Shown: positions 16,611-25,750 of the stretch, piece after piece | How positions within the stretch are numbered: the first letter of the stretch is position 1 | Layout of the letters: each line of letters starts with the position of its first letter | Source of the DNA: Bacteroidota bacterium | GTDB lineage: Bacteria; Bacteroidota; Bacteroidia; AKYH767-A; OLB10 | Assembly: GCA_016717725.1 (NCBI GenBank) | Contig: JADKFA010000046.1 | Coordinates: 224,427 to 288,426, forward strand | Length of the DNA: 64,000 nucleotides | Direction: 5' to 3' | Program-made: the position numbers and the translations under genes | Notes under the pieces: model-generated | What the model saw: only the letters and a program-made list of their open reading frames with translations | Databases searched by the model: none | What the model was told of the DNA's origin: nothing

Positions 16611-18119
16611 CTAAAATTTTAAAACCTTCCCTTGCACTTTATCCTGTTCAGTCTTAAGAGAAACTATATATACCCCGGCTGCAACATCATTCATCCCAAT
16701 TTCACCCGTAAAATACCCTCCCGCTATCACATCCACTTTCCTCTCATAAACCACTCTCCCCTCCACATCAAACAACCTCAACACCCCACTCTTCCCTTTT
16801 AGCTTCGACGCATTCACATGAATCATATTCCACTCGTGATTGTACCAAGCTTGAAAGAAAACATCATTCTTTTCATCATTTTCGGCTTGGCCTACCGTTA
16901 GTGTATCGCACGGACTCCCAACCCATGCGCCGAGTTCGTAATCGGGATTGTTGGGTAAGCCGTAATACGTTCTAGCTCCTCCTAAGTAAAAACTAAACGG
17001 TTGAAAATCGCAAGCGAGACCGAGTGAATCGGGTTGGTTGATGACGCTGAGGTTTTGATTTATATAAGTGTAAAAAGTATCTGGATATAGAAAAGCAATT
17101 TCATCATGACAACCTAAATAAATTTTACTGTCGGGTGCAAGTTTTAAATCACCAACTCCAATACTTGGATCTAGAAATTGGTAAATAGTTGTTTTACTTG
17201 CTGAAATAACAGGAGCGGTTAAATCATATTGCAATAAGCGTGAAGGATTACTAGTCGTTGAATATTCCGAAACATATAATTTACTTACATCACTTGAAAA
17301 TGCAGTTGACATATAATAATAGTTAATAGGTGGGAGGTTTTCAACTTGTACGGTTTCCCATAGTGAAATCAATCCAGTACAACGATCGAAATTGTAAAGC
17401 TGTATTAGGCCTTTTAATGATACATTTGCAAAATGCGCCCCCTCTGGACTAAAAATTAAATGGCCCCCATTTGTAGAATGATTTTGCCCCACAAACTGCT
17501 CAGAATATAAATTAATACCTGAACTATCAATTAAATACACGAAAAAATTATTGTAACCAGTTGTAAAATTTGACCCACTCCATCTTTGATATAATAACCA
17601 CCAATCTCTTCCATTTCCATGTTGTACCGCCATTAATCCATCAAATGCTGGTGCACTATTTAAAGGAACGTTTTTTTGCACTATAGCGCCTGAATCATTA
17701 TTAGCCGTTAAGTCAATTAGAGTATAATATAATCCAAAAGGACAACTAGATGTGACACAACAGCTAAAGAGATACAACAAACTATCCGAGCCAGGAACGG
17801 GAAGAAATAACCGCTCATGGTACCAACCACTTCCGTATATATAATCTCCATTCTGCATTTGCTGGTGGTATTTATTCCAAACTTTACTATTTAAAGTTAT
17901 AAAAAAATCACTTCTTGAAGAATATGCTGATAAACCAATAGCATTACTTATAGAAGCAGAGCCTCGCAAAATTTTCATGGATGACCTGAAATTATTTAAT
18001 GAGCCATTGTTGAATTCAATACCACAACTATCTCCGAACACCCAAAAATTATTGTTGTATTGAGCCTCCATCTTCCCAAAACCAGAAAGGAAAAAAAACA
18101 AAAGGAGGGTGCGTTTCAT
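16611..18119 (-). CDS. Secreted protein with type IX secretion (Por/T9SS type A) sorting domain
   Basis: About 502 residues with a signal peptide (MKRTLLLFFFLSGFGKMEAQ). The long middle region resembles beta-propeller or WD-like surface proteins (WVFGDSCGIEFNNGS, HLIFSPEGAHFANVS, AFSSDVSKLYVSEYS). The last 80 residues form the T9SS tail (GVLRLFDVEGRVVYERKVD, then GMNDVAAGVYIVSLKTEQ and a basic end). The tail directs it through the type IX system to the cell surface. The start is ATG 18119, just after a TACCTTTA -7-like box; the longer open frame has no signal peptide at its N-terminus. Its function is unknown. Confidence 0.85.
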   Translation of the reverse strand: MKRTLLLFFFLSGFGKMEAQYNNNFWVFGDSCGIEFNNGSLNNFRSSMKILRGSASISNAIGLSAYSSRSDFFITLNSKVWNKYHQQMQNGDYIYGSGWYHERLFLPVPGSDSLLYLFSCCVTSSCPFGLYYTLIDLTANNDSGAIVQKNVPLNSAPAFDGLMAVQHGNGRDWWLLYQRWSGSNFTTGYNNFFVYLIDSSGINLYSEQFVGQNHSTNGGHLIFSPEGAHFANVSLKGLIQLYNFDRCTGLISLWETVQVENLPPINYYYMSTAFSSDVSKLYVSEYSTTSNPSRLLQYDLTAPVISASKTTIYQFLDPSIGVGDLKLAPDSKIYLGCHDEIAFLYPDTFYTYINQNLSVINQPDSLGLACDFQPFSFYLGGARTYYGLPNNPDYELGAWVGSPCDTLTVGQAENDEKNDVFFQAWYNHEWNMIHVNASKLKGKSGVLRLFDVEGRVVYERKVDVIAGGYFTGEIGMNDVAAGVYIVSLKTEQDKVQGKVLKF

Positions 18120-18369
18120 GAGATAAAGGTAGGAATAATATTGATTTGAGATGCATAAAATTGGGCTTCGGATTGGAAAGCTTCTGGCTTCTAGAATATT
18201 CGGCTCATATAAATTTATCAAACCATTTATACTTTATGGCACGCAGATTTATTATGATAGTGATGATTTATTATGATTTTTCGCTGCGCCCGTTGCGTGA
18301 ACGTTGCGCCCGTTGCGTTTAAATAAGAATTTGATGAAACCAAATTTTCCTCATCTTCAAATTTTCAAA

Positions 18370-18747
18370 CTAAGAAGCCGCCTCAATTTTAAATAACATC
18401 AACCTCGCAATATTAGCCGCTCTAATTTTTGCTTCGTTAGCTTTTTCGCCTTCGAATAAATCATCAACTGTAGTATTAAATAATTCAATCCACTCCGAAA
18501 ATTCCAATGCGGTGAGTGGTATGCTTTTGCTTAGTGCAATATGAGTAGCCATTGGATTTCCAGTAAAAGATTGTTCGCCCAATAATAAACTACTCCAAAA
18601 GGAATACATCTTGGGTAAATGCGTTTCCCAATTTATGTTAGCACTCACATTAAAGATAGGACCTAATAAGTTGTGAACTTTAATTCCATCGTAAAAAGTA
18701 TTTACTAATAATTCTACATCTTCTCTGCTTTCAATATCTTTCTTCAT
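18370..18747 (-). CDS. Group III truncated hemoglobin
   Basis: 125 residues, standard for 2-on-2 globins. SREDVELLVNTFYDGIKVHNLLGPIF is the N-terminal region of the group III branch (given here only to indicate the fold: helices B and C/E). PKMYSFWSSLLLG and NPMATHIAL carry the conserved Trp and the proximal His region. Group III globins bind heme and are linked to oxygen or nitric-oxide chemistry in the cytoplasm. It stands alone on the minus strand; the leader shows no clear operator. Confidence 0.85.
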   Translation of the reverse strand: MKKDIESREDVELLVNTFYDGIKVHNLLGPIFNVSANINWETHLPKMYSFWSSLLLGEQSFTGNPMATHIALSKSIPLTALEFSEWIELFNTTVDDLFEGEKANEAKIRAANIARLMLFKIEAAS

Positions 18748-18948
18748 TCAGTAAATTTCTTTAAAAATCAATATACTTTTTTTCCTTCTTACAATAAAGC
18801 ACAAACACATTACTGAATTCAAAGATACATAATTCCAAGCATAGAATTAATTATTCATTCAAATGAGCAAAATTATATTTAAAAGAAGAGAGCATTCCCT
18901 ATAAAATAATACAATGCTAATAAGTCCAAAATTCAATTCCGGAAAAAA

Positions 18949-20010
18949 TCAATTTGGATTTGAGTAATTAGGATTGTTAACAAAACCAGTATCGGTTAGC
19001 GCTTTTAAAAAATCCACTAAGCATTGTTTTTCATATATTGTCAACTGCAAGCCAAACTGCTTTGCAGCTTTGGTCATGATAGGATCGATATTAGGAGAGT
19101 TTTGATGCACACCACTGTTGTAAAACTCAACTACTTCTTCCAGTGTTTTATACCTACCATCGTGCATATAAGGTGCTGTGAGGGCTACATTTCGGAGAGA
19201 AGGAATAGAAAATCGACCATCATCTAATGGGTTCCCAGTGAAATTATACAAGCCTCTATTTTGTCCCGTTGGCATACTGTCTAATCCATTATTTGATATG
19301 GCATTGCTCGTCATCAAACTTCCTCCATGGCAATGAAAGCAATCGCCCTGTTCTGTAAAAAAGAGTGCCAAACCATTCAGTTCAGTGGCACTTAAATTTT
19401 CAGTATGATTTAAATAACGATCATATTTAGAATTTGCGCTTACAAAGGTTCTAATAAATTGTCCAATGGCAGAAACAATTTTCGTTTTCAATTCAAAATC
19501 CGACATGCTTGCAAAATCATTTTTTGCAAATGCTCTATAAAACATATTCCTATATTTCGTACTTGCCTGCAGCCGGGCTACTAGTGAATCCATATTTGTA
19601 TTAAAAAATGGCGGGGTGAAATCCTCTATACAAACCGATTCTGTTGTTGGAAAAAAACCTGCCCAAGTAAAATCGGAATTGAAAGCTAAATTCATAATAG
19701 GTAATACAGAAATTGAATCACCACTAGGTGCTATGTAAAAAGGTACTGAATATGCGAATATTGAATTATGACAAGAAGAACAACTTAAACCATTGGAAGA
19801 TAAAATTGGATCATAGAACAGATGCCTACCTAATTCTACACCTTCAATAGTAAGAGGATTGTTTGTTGGAATAATTGGAAGAGGAAATCCGTTTGGCACA
19901 GTTAACTCATAGGGTGTTGTTGTAACCCCACTCACTTTTTCTTCGTCCTTTTTGCATGCATGAATAGCAACAATAAAAAAAGCAATTAAGATCAGGATTT
20001 TCGATTTCAT
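18949..20010 (-). CDS. Diheme cytochrome c peroxidase/MauG-family lipoprotein (MbnH-like)
   Basis: 353 residues. A lipoprotein signal (FIVAIHAC) is followed by two c-type heme sites, CSSCH near residue 77 and CFHCH near residue 226, and by NGLDSMPTGQNRGLYNFTG and APYMHDGRYKTLEEVVEFYN. These are the hallmarks of bacterial diheme peroxidases and MauG/MbnH enzymes in the periplasm. It overlaps the MbnP-like gene by 4 nt and is downstream of it in one operon. In methanotrophs, MbnH is known to oxidise a Trp of MbnP to kynurenine. A similar partnership is suggested here; ordinary peroxidase activity is the alternative. Confidence 0.85.
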   Translation of the reverse strand: MKSKILILIAFFIVAIHACKKDEEKVSGVTTTPYELTVPNGFPLPIIPTNNPLTIEGVELGRHLFYDPILSSNGLSCSSCHNSIFAYSVPFYIAPSGDSISVLPIMNLAFNSDFTWAGFFPTTESVCIEDFTPPFFNTNMDSLVARLQASTKYRNMFYRAFAKNDFASMSDFELKTKIVSAIGQFIRTFVSANSKYDRYLNHTENLSATELNGLALFFTEQGDCFHCHGGSLMTSNAISNNGLDSMPTGQNRGLYNFTGNPLDDGRFSIPSLRNVALTAPYMHDGRYKTLEEVVEFYNSGVHQNSPNIDPIMTKAAKQFGLQLTIYEKQCLVDFLKALTDTGFVNNPNYSNPN

Positions 20011-20723
20011 TGCAGCGTGAATATGTCTGTACCGTTTTGAGATAGTTTTAATAAATCATTCAAATCTCCCATAGAGGAATTTCCATCTATATTAAAATCG
20101 TAAATATGCGGATTTGCAAACCACTCATTCAAGTCCATCACCAAATTCATTTTATTATTTCCATTTACCAGATCGAACGAATGACTAATTACACAATTTG
20201 CCACATAGGCATTTCTACCTAAGTGCATGGCGAAACCAGGAAAACTTAAAACGTCTACATAATGTCCCTCAAATTTCATAAAATGATAACCACCTCCCAT
20301 CATATCTGGCCATGACATATTAATGTTTTCAGCGATTGCAGGAAGGAAATTCGATTTGTTATGCGCCGTATCTAGTCCAAGTTGCAACTTCATCCCAATA
20401 AAGTGTCCGCTTTCAGGAAGAGAATGTTTTTGGGTAAGTGTAGAAGGTACTCGAGCATCTACATAATTGTACTCGGAAATATTTACGAGCGAGGAATCCG
20501 ATTTAATTAACTGAATATTGGAAATATAAAATTGCAATCGCGTAACGCTATACTCATTACCCGCGGCATTTGTATAAATGATTGTATCAAATTGTAATGG
20601 AGAACTTCCCGAAACAAAAGAAAGATCTAACTCCAATTTTTTTTCAGTAATGGGTGTAGGTTCATCATCTTTCGAGCATGCTACGAAAGAAAGAATAAAT
20701 AGAGAGAATAATAACTTTTTCAT
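20007..20723 (-). CDS. MbnP-like lipoprotein, partner of the diheme peroxidase
   Basis: 238 residues starting MKKLLFSLFILSFVACSKDD (lipobox VAC). The domain matches the MbnP-like family: RLQFYISNIQLIKSD, then GMKLQLGLDTAHNKSN, and MSWPDMMGGGYHFMKFEG. The Trp of MSWPDM lies in the segment where MbnP carries the oxidised Trp; that equivalence is my inference. The C-terminus has a dockerin-like turn (HIYDFNIDGNSSMGDLNDLL). A -7 box TACTTTTG precedes the gene, and the stop overlaps the peroxidase start. Confidence 0.8.
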   Translation of the reverse strand: MKKLLFSLFILSFVACSKDDEPTPITEKKLELDLSFVSGSSPLQFDTIIYTNAAGNEYSVTRLQFYISNIQLIKSDSSLVNISEYNYVDARVPSTLTQKHSLPESGHFIGMKLQLGLDTAHNKSNFLPAIAENINMSWPDMMGGGYHFMKFEGHYVDVLSFPGFAMHLGRNAYVANCVISHSFDLVNGNNKMNLVMDLNEWFANPHIYDFNIDGNSSMGDLNDLLKLSQNGTDIFTLQ

Positions 20724-20750
20724 GTGATCTCGATTTTATGCAAAAGTATT

Positions 20751-20758
20751 TACTATAC
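20751..20758 (-). promoter_or_regulatory. -7 box (TACTTTTG) of the MbnP-like/peroxidase operon
   Basis: On the minus strand TACTTTTG fits TAnnTTTG, 27 nt upstream of the ATG. Confidence 0.45.
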
Positions 20759-20929
20759 GATGTGAAATCCAATGACAAATGTCAGTTAACAATGAAATTT
20801 ATAGAATTAAATGCTAAAATAAATATGATTTAGAACCACTATTCTCCTTTTGAAAATGAATTATGATTCAGATCATAAATTTTGAAAAGTTAATCGGTTA
20901 AAATGTTTTAATGGAAACAATAAAAAACA

Positions 20930-21262
20930 ATGAAATTCGTTTTAACCTATGTGTACTCAGAAATAACCTCAAGAGAAAATATTACTCCTGCGAAATTTAA
21001 TTCCGTAGTAATTATTTCTGTGTTTGTACTTTTTGCTACATGGCTCGTTTTCGCCATCGACAAAGAAACGCATCAATTCAGTGACTTACTAACCCCTGGA
21101 AATTTAGCGGCGTTGGTGGTTTACTTCATTCCCACATTTTTAATTTGCATGCTTTTTCATCATGTTTTGAGCATGAAAATATCGAATACAAAAAGTATGT
21201 TTTTATCACTGCTAATGGGTGTTCCCGTTAGTTTTGCAGGAATCATTTATGCATTGTTGTGA
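20930..21262 (+). CDS. Small three-helix membrane protein, unknown
   Basis: 110 residues with three hydrophobic segments (about residues 25-42, 58-80 and 90-110) and a short charged loop IDKETHQFSD. No family is recognised. The start MKFVLTYVYSEI at 20930 is the only Met before the first helix. It stands alone on the plus strand between two minus-strand genes, which supports an independent gene. Confidence 0.55.
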   Translation: MKFVLTYVYSEITSRENITPAKFNSVVIISVFVLFATWLVFAIDKETHQFSDLLTPGNLAALVVYFIPTFLICMLFHHVLSMKISNTKSMFLSLLMGVPVSFAGIIYALL

Positions 21263-21285
21263 AAATTTTGTTGTCTATTTTCATC

Positions 21286-22278
21286 TTACAAAAACATCGA
21301 CTTCACAAAAACCCATCGCTTCGATCCAAAAAGTCCCTCGTGGGGCGCCTCGCCTAAACGGTAGCCACATTCTTCATATTCTAAAACAACGGGGTGATGT
21401 GATGCATAATAAAATTTTGATTTGACGCCCATCATGTAATACATCAAATGTACATTGACTCCTGATAATATCGACCCACCCAACATTCCTAAAAAAGCAC
21501 TTTCTCCTCGAGTCATGGCAAATACAGCTCCCATCAATGCAAACGATATTTTTAGACTGCGACCCACTTTATGATACCAAAAAACGATATCGGAACGAGG
21601 AAGCAAAACAGCGCGTTGATGGATAATTGTTTTTCGATACACCGTATTGCTGGTCACTTGCATTCGATGCATCATCACTTTTAATGGATTGTTTCCTGCC
21701 TTTTCGCCTGACTTAAAATAACAGGTATTGTCCTCCACAAAAACTTGGATTGATTCGGAAGTAACAGGTACATGATGAAAATAAATTTGTGCTGCAGGAA
21801 TAGTTTGCTCTCCAGTTCTCATCGCACAAACCGTATAATGCAAAACCGTTTCACGAATGGAATGTCCATCCACTAAAACATATCGATGATCGACAGTAGG
21901 TCCGGCAGTGATTTCCCATCCATACAAAACAGGCTTTTTGAAAAAGCGTCCTTCGCCGGGAAACGAAAAAGTTAATTCAACTTCTTCATTGAGTTTTACT
22001 TTTTTTACATCTACTTCCGCCTTTAAATATTCGGGAGTGATGACTGCGCTTGTAAATACATAACTACTAAATCCAGCATCATAATTTGCACGCTTGATGG
22101 AATCACTTAAAACTTTATACGCTTCCGCAATTTGTTTAAAACGATCGGCTGCCATCGCATCATTCGGATTTTTGTCGGGATGATGCAAAAGTGCTTGTCG
22201 ATGATATCCCTTTTTTATTTCCACGGGATTAGCATCGCGTGAAAGACCGAGAAGTTGATAATAATCGGGACTCGACAT
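21286..22278 (-). CDS. J-domain protein (DnaJ-like) with unknown C-terminal domain
   Basis: 330 residues. Residues 5-68 are a complete J domain: YYQLLGLSRDANPVEIKKGY, then HHPDKNPND with the HPD needed to stimulate Hsp70, then FKQIAEAYKVLSD. The rest lacks the zinc fingers and substrate domains of DnaJ. Instead it has a beta-rich region (ELTFSFPGEGRFFKKP) and a hydrophobic segment near residues 255-285, so it may be membrane-associated. The start is supported by a TACGTTTG box just upstream. It is probably a specialised co-chaperone. Confidence 0.85.
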   Translation of the reverse strand: MSSPDYYQLLGLSRDANPVEIKKGYHRQALLHHPDKNPNDAMAADRFKQIAEAYKVLSDSIKRANYDAGFSSYVFTSAVITPEYLKAEVDVKKVKLNEEVELTFSFPGEGRFFKKPVLYGWEITAGPTVDHRYVLVDGHSIRETVLHYTVCAMRTGEQTIPAAQIYFHHVPVTSESIQVFVEDNTCYFKSGEKAGNNPLKVMMHRMQVTSNTVYRKTIIHQRAVLLPRSDIVFWYHKVGRSLKISFALMGAVFAMTRGESAFLGMLGGSILSGVNVHLMYYMMGVKSKFYYASHHPVVLEYEECGYRLGEAPHEGLFGSKRWVFVKSMFL

Positions 22279-22284
22279 AGTCTA

Positions 22285-22292
22285 CAAACGTA
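22285..22292 (-). promoter_or_regulatory. -7 box (TACGTTTG) of the J-domain gene
   Basis: On the minus strand TACGTTTG matches TAnnTTTG 6 nt upstream of the ATG, implying a very short leader. Confidence 0.4.
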
Positions 22293-22349
22293 GTAATGAT
22301 TTAAATAGTACCGTATAAAAGTTGGGGCTGAATCACTTTTCTCTAATTT

Positions 22350-22495
22350 CGATTTTCGTGCCTGCATCGCTTTCGCGTAGCTTCAGCAGAGCAAAGCCTA
22401 CCGACTTGCCTTTGCTTTGCTTCGGCGAAGCAAGGAGCTTTAGCGTAGGTAGGCTTTTCGCATTTTCGCGTCCCAGTAGAACTGCGAAGCTAAAT
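22350..22495. repeat. Intergenic repeat with nested inverted repeats
   Basis: AAAGCCTACC near 22395 and GTAGGTAGGCTTTT near 22450 are inverted relative to each other and enclose the hairpin TTGCTTCGGCGAAGCAA (22418-22434). The layout is REP-like. No gene is visible between the J-domain gene and dxr. Confidence 0.5.
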
Positions 22496-22557
22496 TTATA
22501 GACGACAATTCACCCCTCTCCGTAGAAGCAAATTCGTATTACGTACAAAAGCTTTCA

Positions 22558-22565
22558 TACCTTCG
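22558..22565 (+). promoter_or_regulatory. -7 box (TACCTTCG) of dxr
   Basis: TACCTTCG fits the TAnnTTCG variant, 10 nt before the dxr ATG. A TTCG at 22533 lies about 21 nt upstream. Confidence 0.4.
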
Positions 22566-22575
22566 CAGCATCAAC

Positions 22576-23742
22576 ATGAAAAGAATCGCCATTCTCGGAT
22601 CAACGGGATCCATCGGAACACAAGCCCTCGACGTGATTGAGGCACATCCTGATCAATTCAGTGTGGAAGTGCTCACTGCCAATAGCAATGTAGATTTGCT
22701 CATTGAACAAGCTAAAAAGTTTAAACCAAATACAGTAGTTATTTGTGATACCACAAAATTAGCTCTATTAAAATCGGCTCTAGAAAACGATAACATTAAA
22801 GTGTTTGGTGGTGCCGAATCCATTGCGCAGTTGATGAGTATGGATTCCATCGATTTAGTATTGACGGCAATGGTTGGTTTTGCTGGACTCGAACCTACCT
22901 TGGCAGCCATCGAAAACAAAAAAAACATTGCACTTGCCAATAAAGAAACGTTGGTGGTGGCTGGCGATTTAGTAACGAAATTGGCTTTGGAGAATAAAGT
23001 CAGCATTTATCCTGTCGACTCTGAGCACAGTGCTATTTTTCAGTGTTTGGCTGGAGAGATGCACAATCCGATTGAAAAAATAATTTTGACAGCTTCAGGC
23101 GGACCTTTTCGCGGAAAGAAAAAACCTGAATTAGCCAACATCACTAAGGCCCAGGCATTAAAACATCCGAACTGGACCATGGGCGCTAAAATTACCATCG
23201 ATTCGGCTACTTTAATGAACAAAGGCTTGGAAATGATTGAGGCCAAATGGTTATTCGATTTACAAGCTTCTGAAATTGAAGTTATTGTACATCCACAGTC
23301 CATCATCCACAGCATCGTTCAATTTCAAGATGGAAGCATGAAAGCCCAGATGGGATTGCCAGATATGAAATTGCCTATTCAATATGCGATGGGGTATCCA
23401 AACCGATTGCTATCCGATTTTCCTCGTTTCGACTTCACCAAATTTCCGCAACTGACCTTCGAAGCGCCTGATGAAGAGACATTTAGATGCTTAGGTCTAG
23501 CTAGATGGGCAATGGAAAAAGGAGGGAATTTACCTTGCATCATGAATGCGGCCAACGAAATTGCAGTTGCGGCCTTTTTACGAGATGAGCTTGGATTCCT
23601 TCAAATTGTAGAAATTATAGAAGCGACTATGAATCAAGTCAATTTTGAGTCTCAACCTGATCTAAAAACGTATCAGGAAAGCGATGAGGTGGCTCGTAAA
23701 ATATCGTCACAACTTATTCAAAAAAGCAGCGTTAAAATTTAA
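22576..23742 (+). CDS. dxr: 1-deoxy-D-xylulose 5-phosphate reductoisomerase
   Basis: 388 residues, normal length. It catalyses the NADPH-dependent rearrangement of DXP to MEP, the committed step of the non-mevalonate isoprenoid pathway. RIAILGSTGSIGTQALDV is the NADPH-binding GSTGSIG motif. LANKETLVVAG and PVDSEHSAIFQCL hold the metal-binding Asp and Glu. LTASGGPFRG is the flexible active-site loop and NKGLEMIEAKWLF the second metal site. The gene is followed, after a 236-nt gap, by rseP, a common order in Bacteroidota. Confidence 0.97.
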   Translation: MKRIAILGSTGSIGTQALDVIEAHPDQFSVEVLTANSNVDLLIEQAKKFKPNTVVICDTTKLALLKSALENDNIKVFGGAESIAQLMSMDSIDLVLTAMVGFAGLEPTLAAIENKKNIALANKETLVVAGDLVTKLALENKVSIYPVDSEHSAIFQCLAGEMHNPIEKIILTASGGPFRGKKKPELANITKAQALKHPNWTMGAKITIDSATLMNKGLEMIEAKWLFDLQASEIEVIVHPQSIIHSIVQFQDGSMKAQMGLPDMKLPIQYAMGYPNRLLSDFPRFDFTKFPQLTFEAPDEETFRCLGLARWAMEKGGNLPCIMNAANEIAVAAFLRDELGFLQIVEIIEATMNQVNFESQPDLKTYQESDEVARKISSQLIQKSSVKI

Positions 23743-23935
23743 GTTAAAGGTAAACGTCAAAACCTTAACTCGCTGAAAAGATTAAAATGTATCGATGCTA
23801 TCAATAGATACGTCCAATAGTTTAGTCACAAGTTAGTATGTGTCGGTATTATACAAAAAATGAACTAAACTATTAATCCAATTAGTGTTAGAGAAGAGAG
23901 GAGAAGAGCTTTCGGTAAGACCCGCTCCTTATTCG

Positions 23936-23943
23936 TACATTCG
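23936..23943 (+). promoter_or_regulatory. -7 box (TACATTCG) of rseP
   Basis: TACATTCG fits TAnnTTCG, 35 nt before the rseP ATG. TTCG at 23911 lies 21 nt upstream as a possible -33 element. Confidence 0.4.
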
Positions 23944-23978
23944 CAACCTGAAACAATTTCAAATAATTAAATAGATCA

Positions 23979-25319
23979 ATGCAAGGACTTATTATGGCCG
24001 GCCAATTAATTTTAGGCCTCTCAATATTAGTAACACTTCACGAGTTAGGACATTTTTTAGCAGCTCGTGCATTCGGAATCAAAGTAGAAAAATTTTATTT
24101 ATTTTTTGATGCCTGGGGCTTTAAACTTTTCAGTTTTAAAGTAGGCGATACAGAGTATGGCATGGGATGGTTACCTTTTGGTGGCTATGTAAAAATTTCG
24201 GGGATGATCGACGAAAGTTTAGACACCGACCAATTAGCTGCTGAGCCTGAGCCGTGGGAATTTAGAGCCAAACCGGCTTGGCAACGATTGATTGTGATGG
24301 TTGGTGGAGTAACGATGAATGTAATTTTAGGAATTGTTATTTTCAGCGGAACCTTATTGCATTTCAAAAAAGAATATTTACCAAATCAAGAAGTAATTCA
24401 AGGAAAGGGAATTTATGCTTACAAGTTGGGTAAGGAGATTGGTTTACAAGACGGCGATAAAATTTTAACCATCAATGGTAAATCTTTTGAGCGTTTTGAA
24501 GATGTTCTTTCTTCGCGTGTTTTATTTGGCGCAACATTATCCATTGAGCGCGATAATAGAACCATGGAAGTGGTGGTTCCCGATAATTTTTATCGTAAAG
24601 TAGGTGTTGCTGGTCGATGGAGTTTCATTGGTTATGGTCCACTACATCACTATCAAATTGGTAGAGTGGTGGATGATGGGCCAGCACAAAAGGCAGGAGT
24701 ACAAGCTGGAGATAAAATAACCTCCATCAATGGTGAAATCATTGCCAGCAGTGAAGATTTAGTAAGCAAAATTGGCGCTTTAAAAAACAAGACGGTTACA
24801 TTAAATATACTTCGTGATAATAAACCCCTCACCTTAGTAAGTACAGTAACCAATAAGGGTACTATTGGCATTTCATACGATGCTACGCCAGAAAAAAACT
24901 CTTCTTATAAGATGGAACCTTATACGGTTTCTAACGCAGTTTCTTTTGGTACATCAGATGCAGTGGAAGCACTTGTTTCCAATGCGAAAGGATTAGGAAA
25001 AATATTTACTGGAGAAGAAAAAGCAAGTGAATCGGTGCAAGGTCCAATTGGTATTGCTACTATTTACGGTGGCGTTTGGGATTGGTCGAGGTTTTGGGCT
25101 ATCACTGGACTTTTATCGATGGTTTTAGCCTTCATGAATATGCTTCCTATTCCAGCTTTAGACGGTGGACATGTTATCTTCCTTTTAATTGAAAGCATCT
25201 TCAAAGTGAAATTTAGTGACAAAATAATGGAGCGTGCACAAGTAGTTGGTATGGTGATTCTCTTTAGCTTGTTGATTTTTGCGGTGGGGAATGATATTTG
25301 GAAACACATAATTAATTAG
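23979..25319 (+). CDS. rseP: RIP metalloprotease RseP (site-2 protease, M50)
   Basis: 446 residues. VTLHELGHFLAARAFG in the first helix is the zinc-binding HExxH (residues 21-25). LPIPALDGGHVIFLL near residue 385 is the third zinc ligand motif. Two PDZ domains lie between (YKLGKEIGLQDGDKILTING and AQKAGVQAGDKITSING). RseP cuts anti-sigma factors and signal-peptide remnants within the inner membrane. Two PDZ domains and about four helices are standard. It follows dxr and has its own promoter-like sequence. Confidence 0.95.
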   Translation: MQGLIMAGQLILGLSILVTLHELGHFLAARAFGIKVEKFYLFFDAWGFKLFSFKVGDTEYGMGWLPFGGYVKISGMIDESLDTDQLAAEPEPWEFRAKPAWQRLIVMVGGVTMNVILGIVIFSGTLLHFKKEYLPNQEVIQGKGIYAYKLGKEIGLQDGDKILTINGKSFERFEDVLSSRVLFGATLSIERDNRTMEVVVPDNFYRKVGVAGRWSFIGYGPLHHYQIGRVVDDGPAQKAGVQAGDKITSINGEIIASSEDLVSKIGALKNKTVTLNILRDNKPLTLVSTVTNKGTIGISYDATPEKNSSYKMEPYTVSNAVSFGTSDAVEALVSNAKGLGKIFTGEEKASESVQGPIGIATIYGGVWDWSRFWAITGLLSMVLAFMNMLPIPALDGGHVIFLLIESIFKVKFSDKIMERAQVVGMVILFSLLIFAVGNDIWKHIIN

Positions 25320-25750
25320 ATGTTCGTTTCGCAGGGATTTTTTTTGTAAATATTGTTTATAGTACGCTATTGAGGTTTAGCTGCTAGCTTCTGGCTGCTA
25401 GCTGCTAGTTTTTTATAGGTAAATCATATTCATAGTATTGATAAAAAAGAATTTAACACTAGGCACTTGAGGTCACAAAAGATCACAAAAGAATAAAAGC
25501 GATTAGACTTTAGTGCACTTAGTGTCCTCCATTTTCTCTAGTGTTGAAAAAGCGCCGCTACTTGTAAGTTTCTTTCGCTATTTCAAATCAAAGAATGAGA
25601 GTCGAAGATTGATTTTACTCATTCGAAAGACCACTTGAAGCTTGAAGCCTGCAGCTTAATTTCAATTCGAAGCAACATTTAATTTCACCTTGTTAATATC
25701 TCTCGACACCACACATGTGAATTCATTAATTGACTTCATATTTTTGAAGT
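25320..25750. repeat. Gap filled with dispersed intergenic repeats
   Basis: It contains a CTGCTAGCTTCTGGCTGCTAG-type block (near 25379-25405), a block with CACAAAAGATCACAAAAG (25473-25490) and GAAAAAGCGCCGCTAC followed by TTGTAAGTTTC (25545-25573). Each recurs at 26.5-27.1 kb. A TATTTTTG -7 box at 25739-25746 precedes the next gene. No coding potential is visible in the repeats. Confidence 0.6.
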
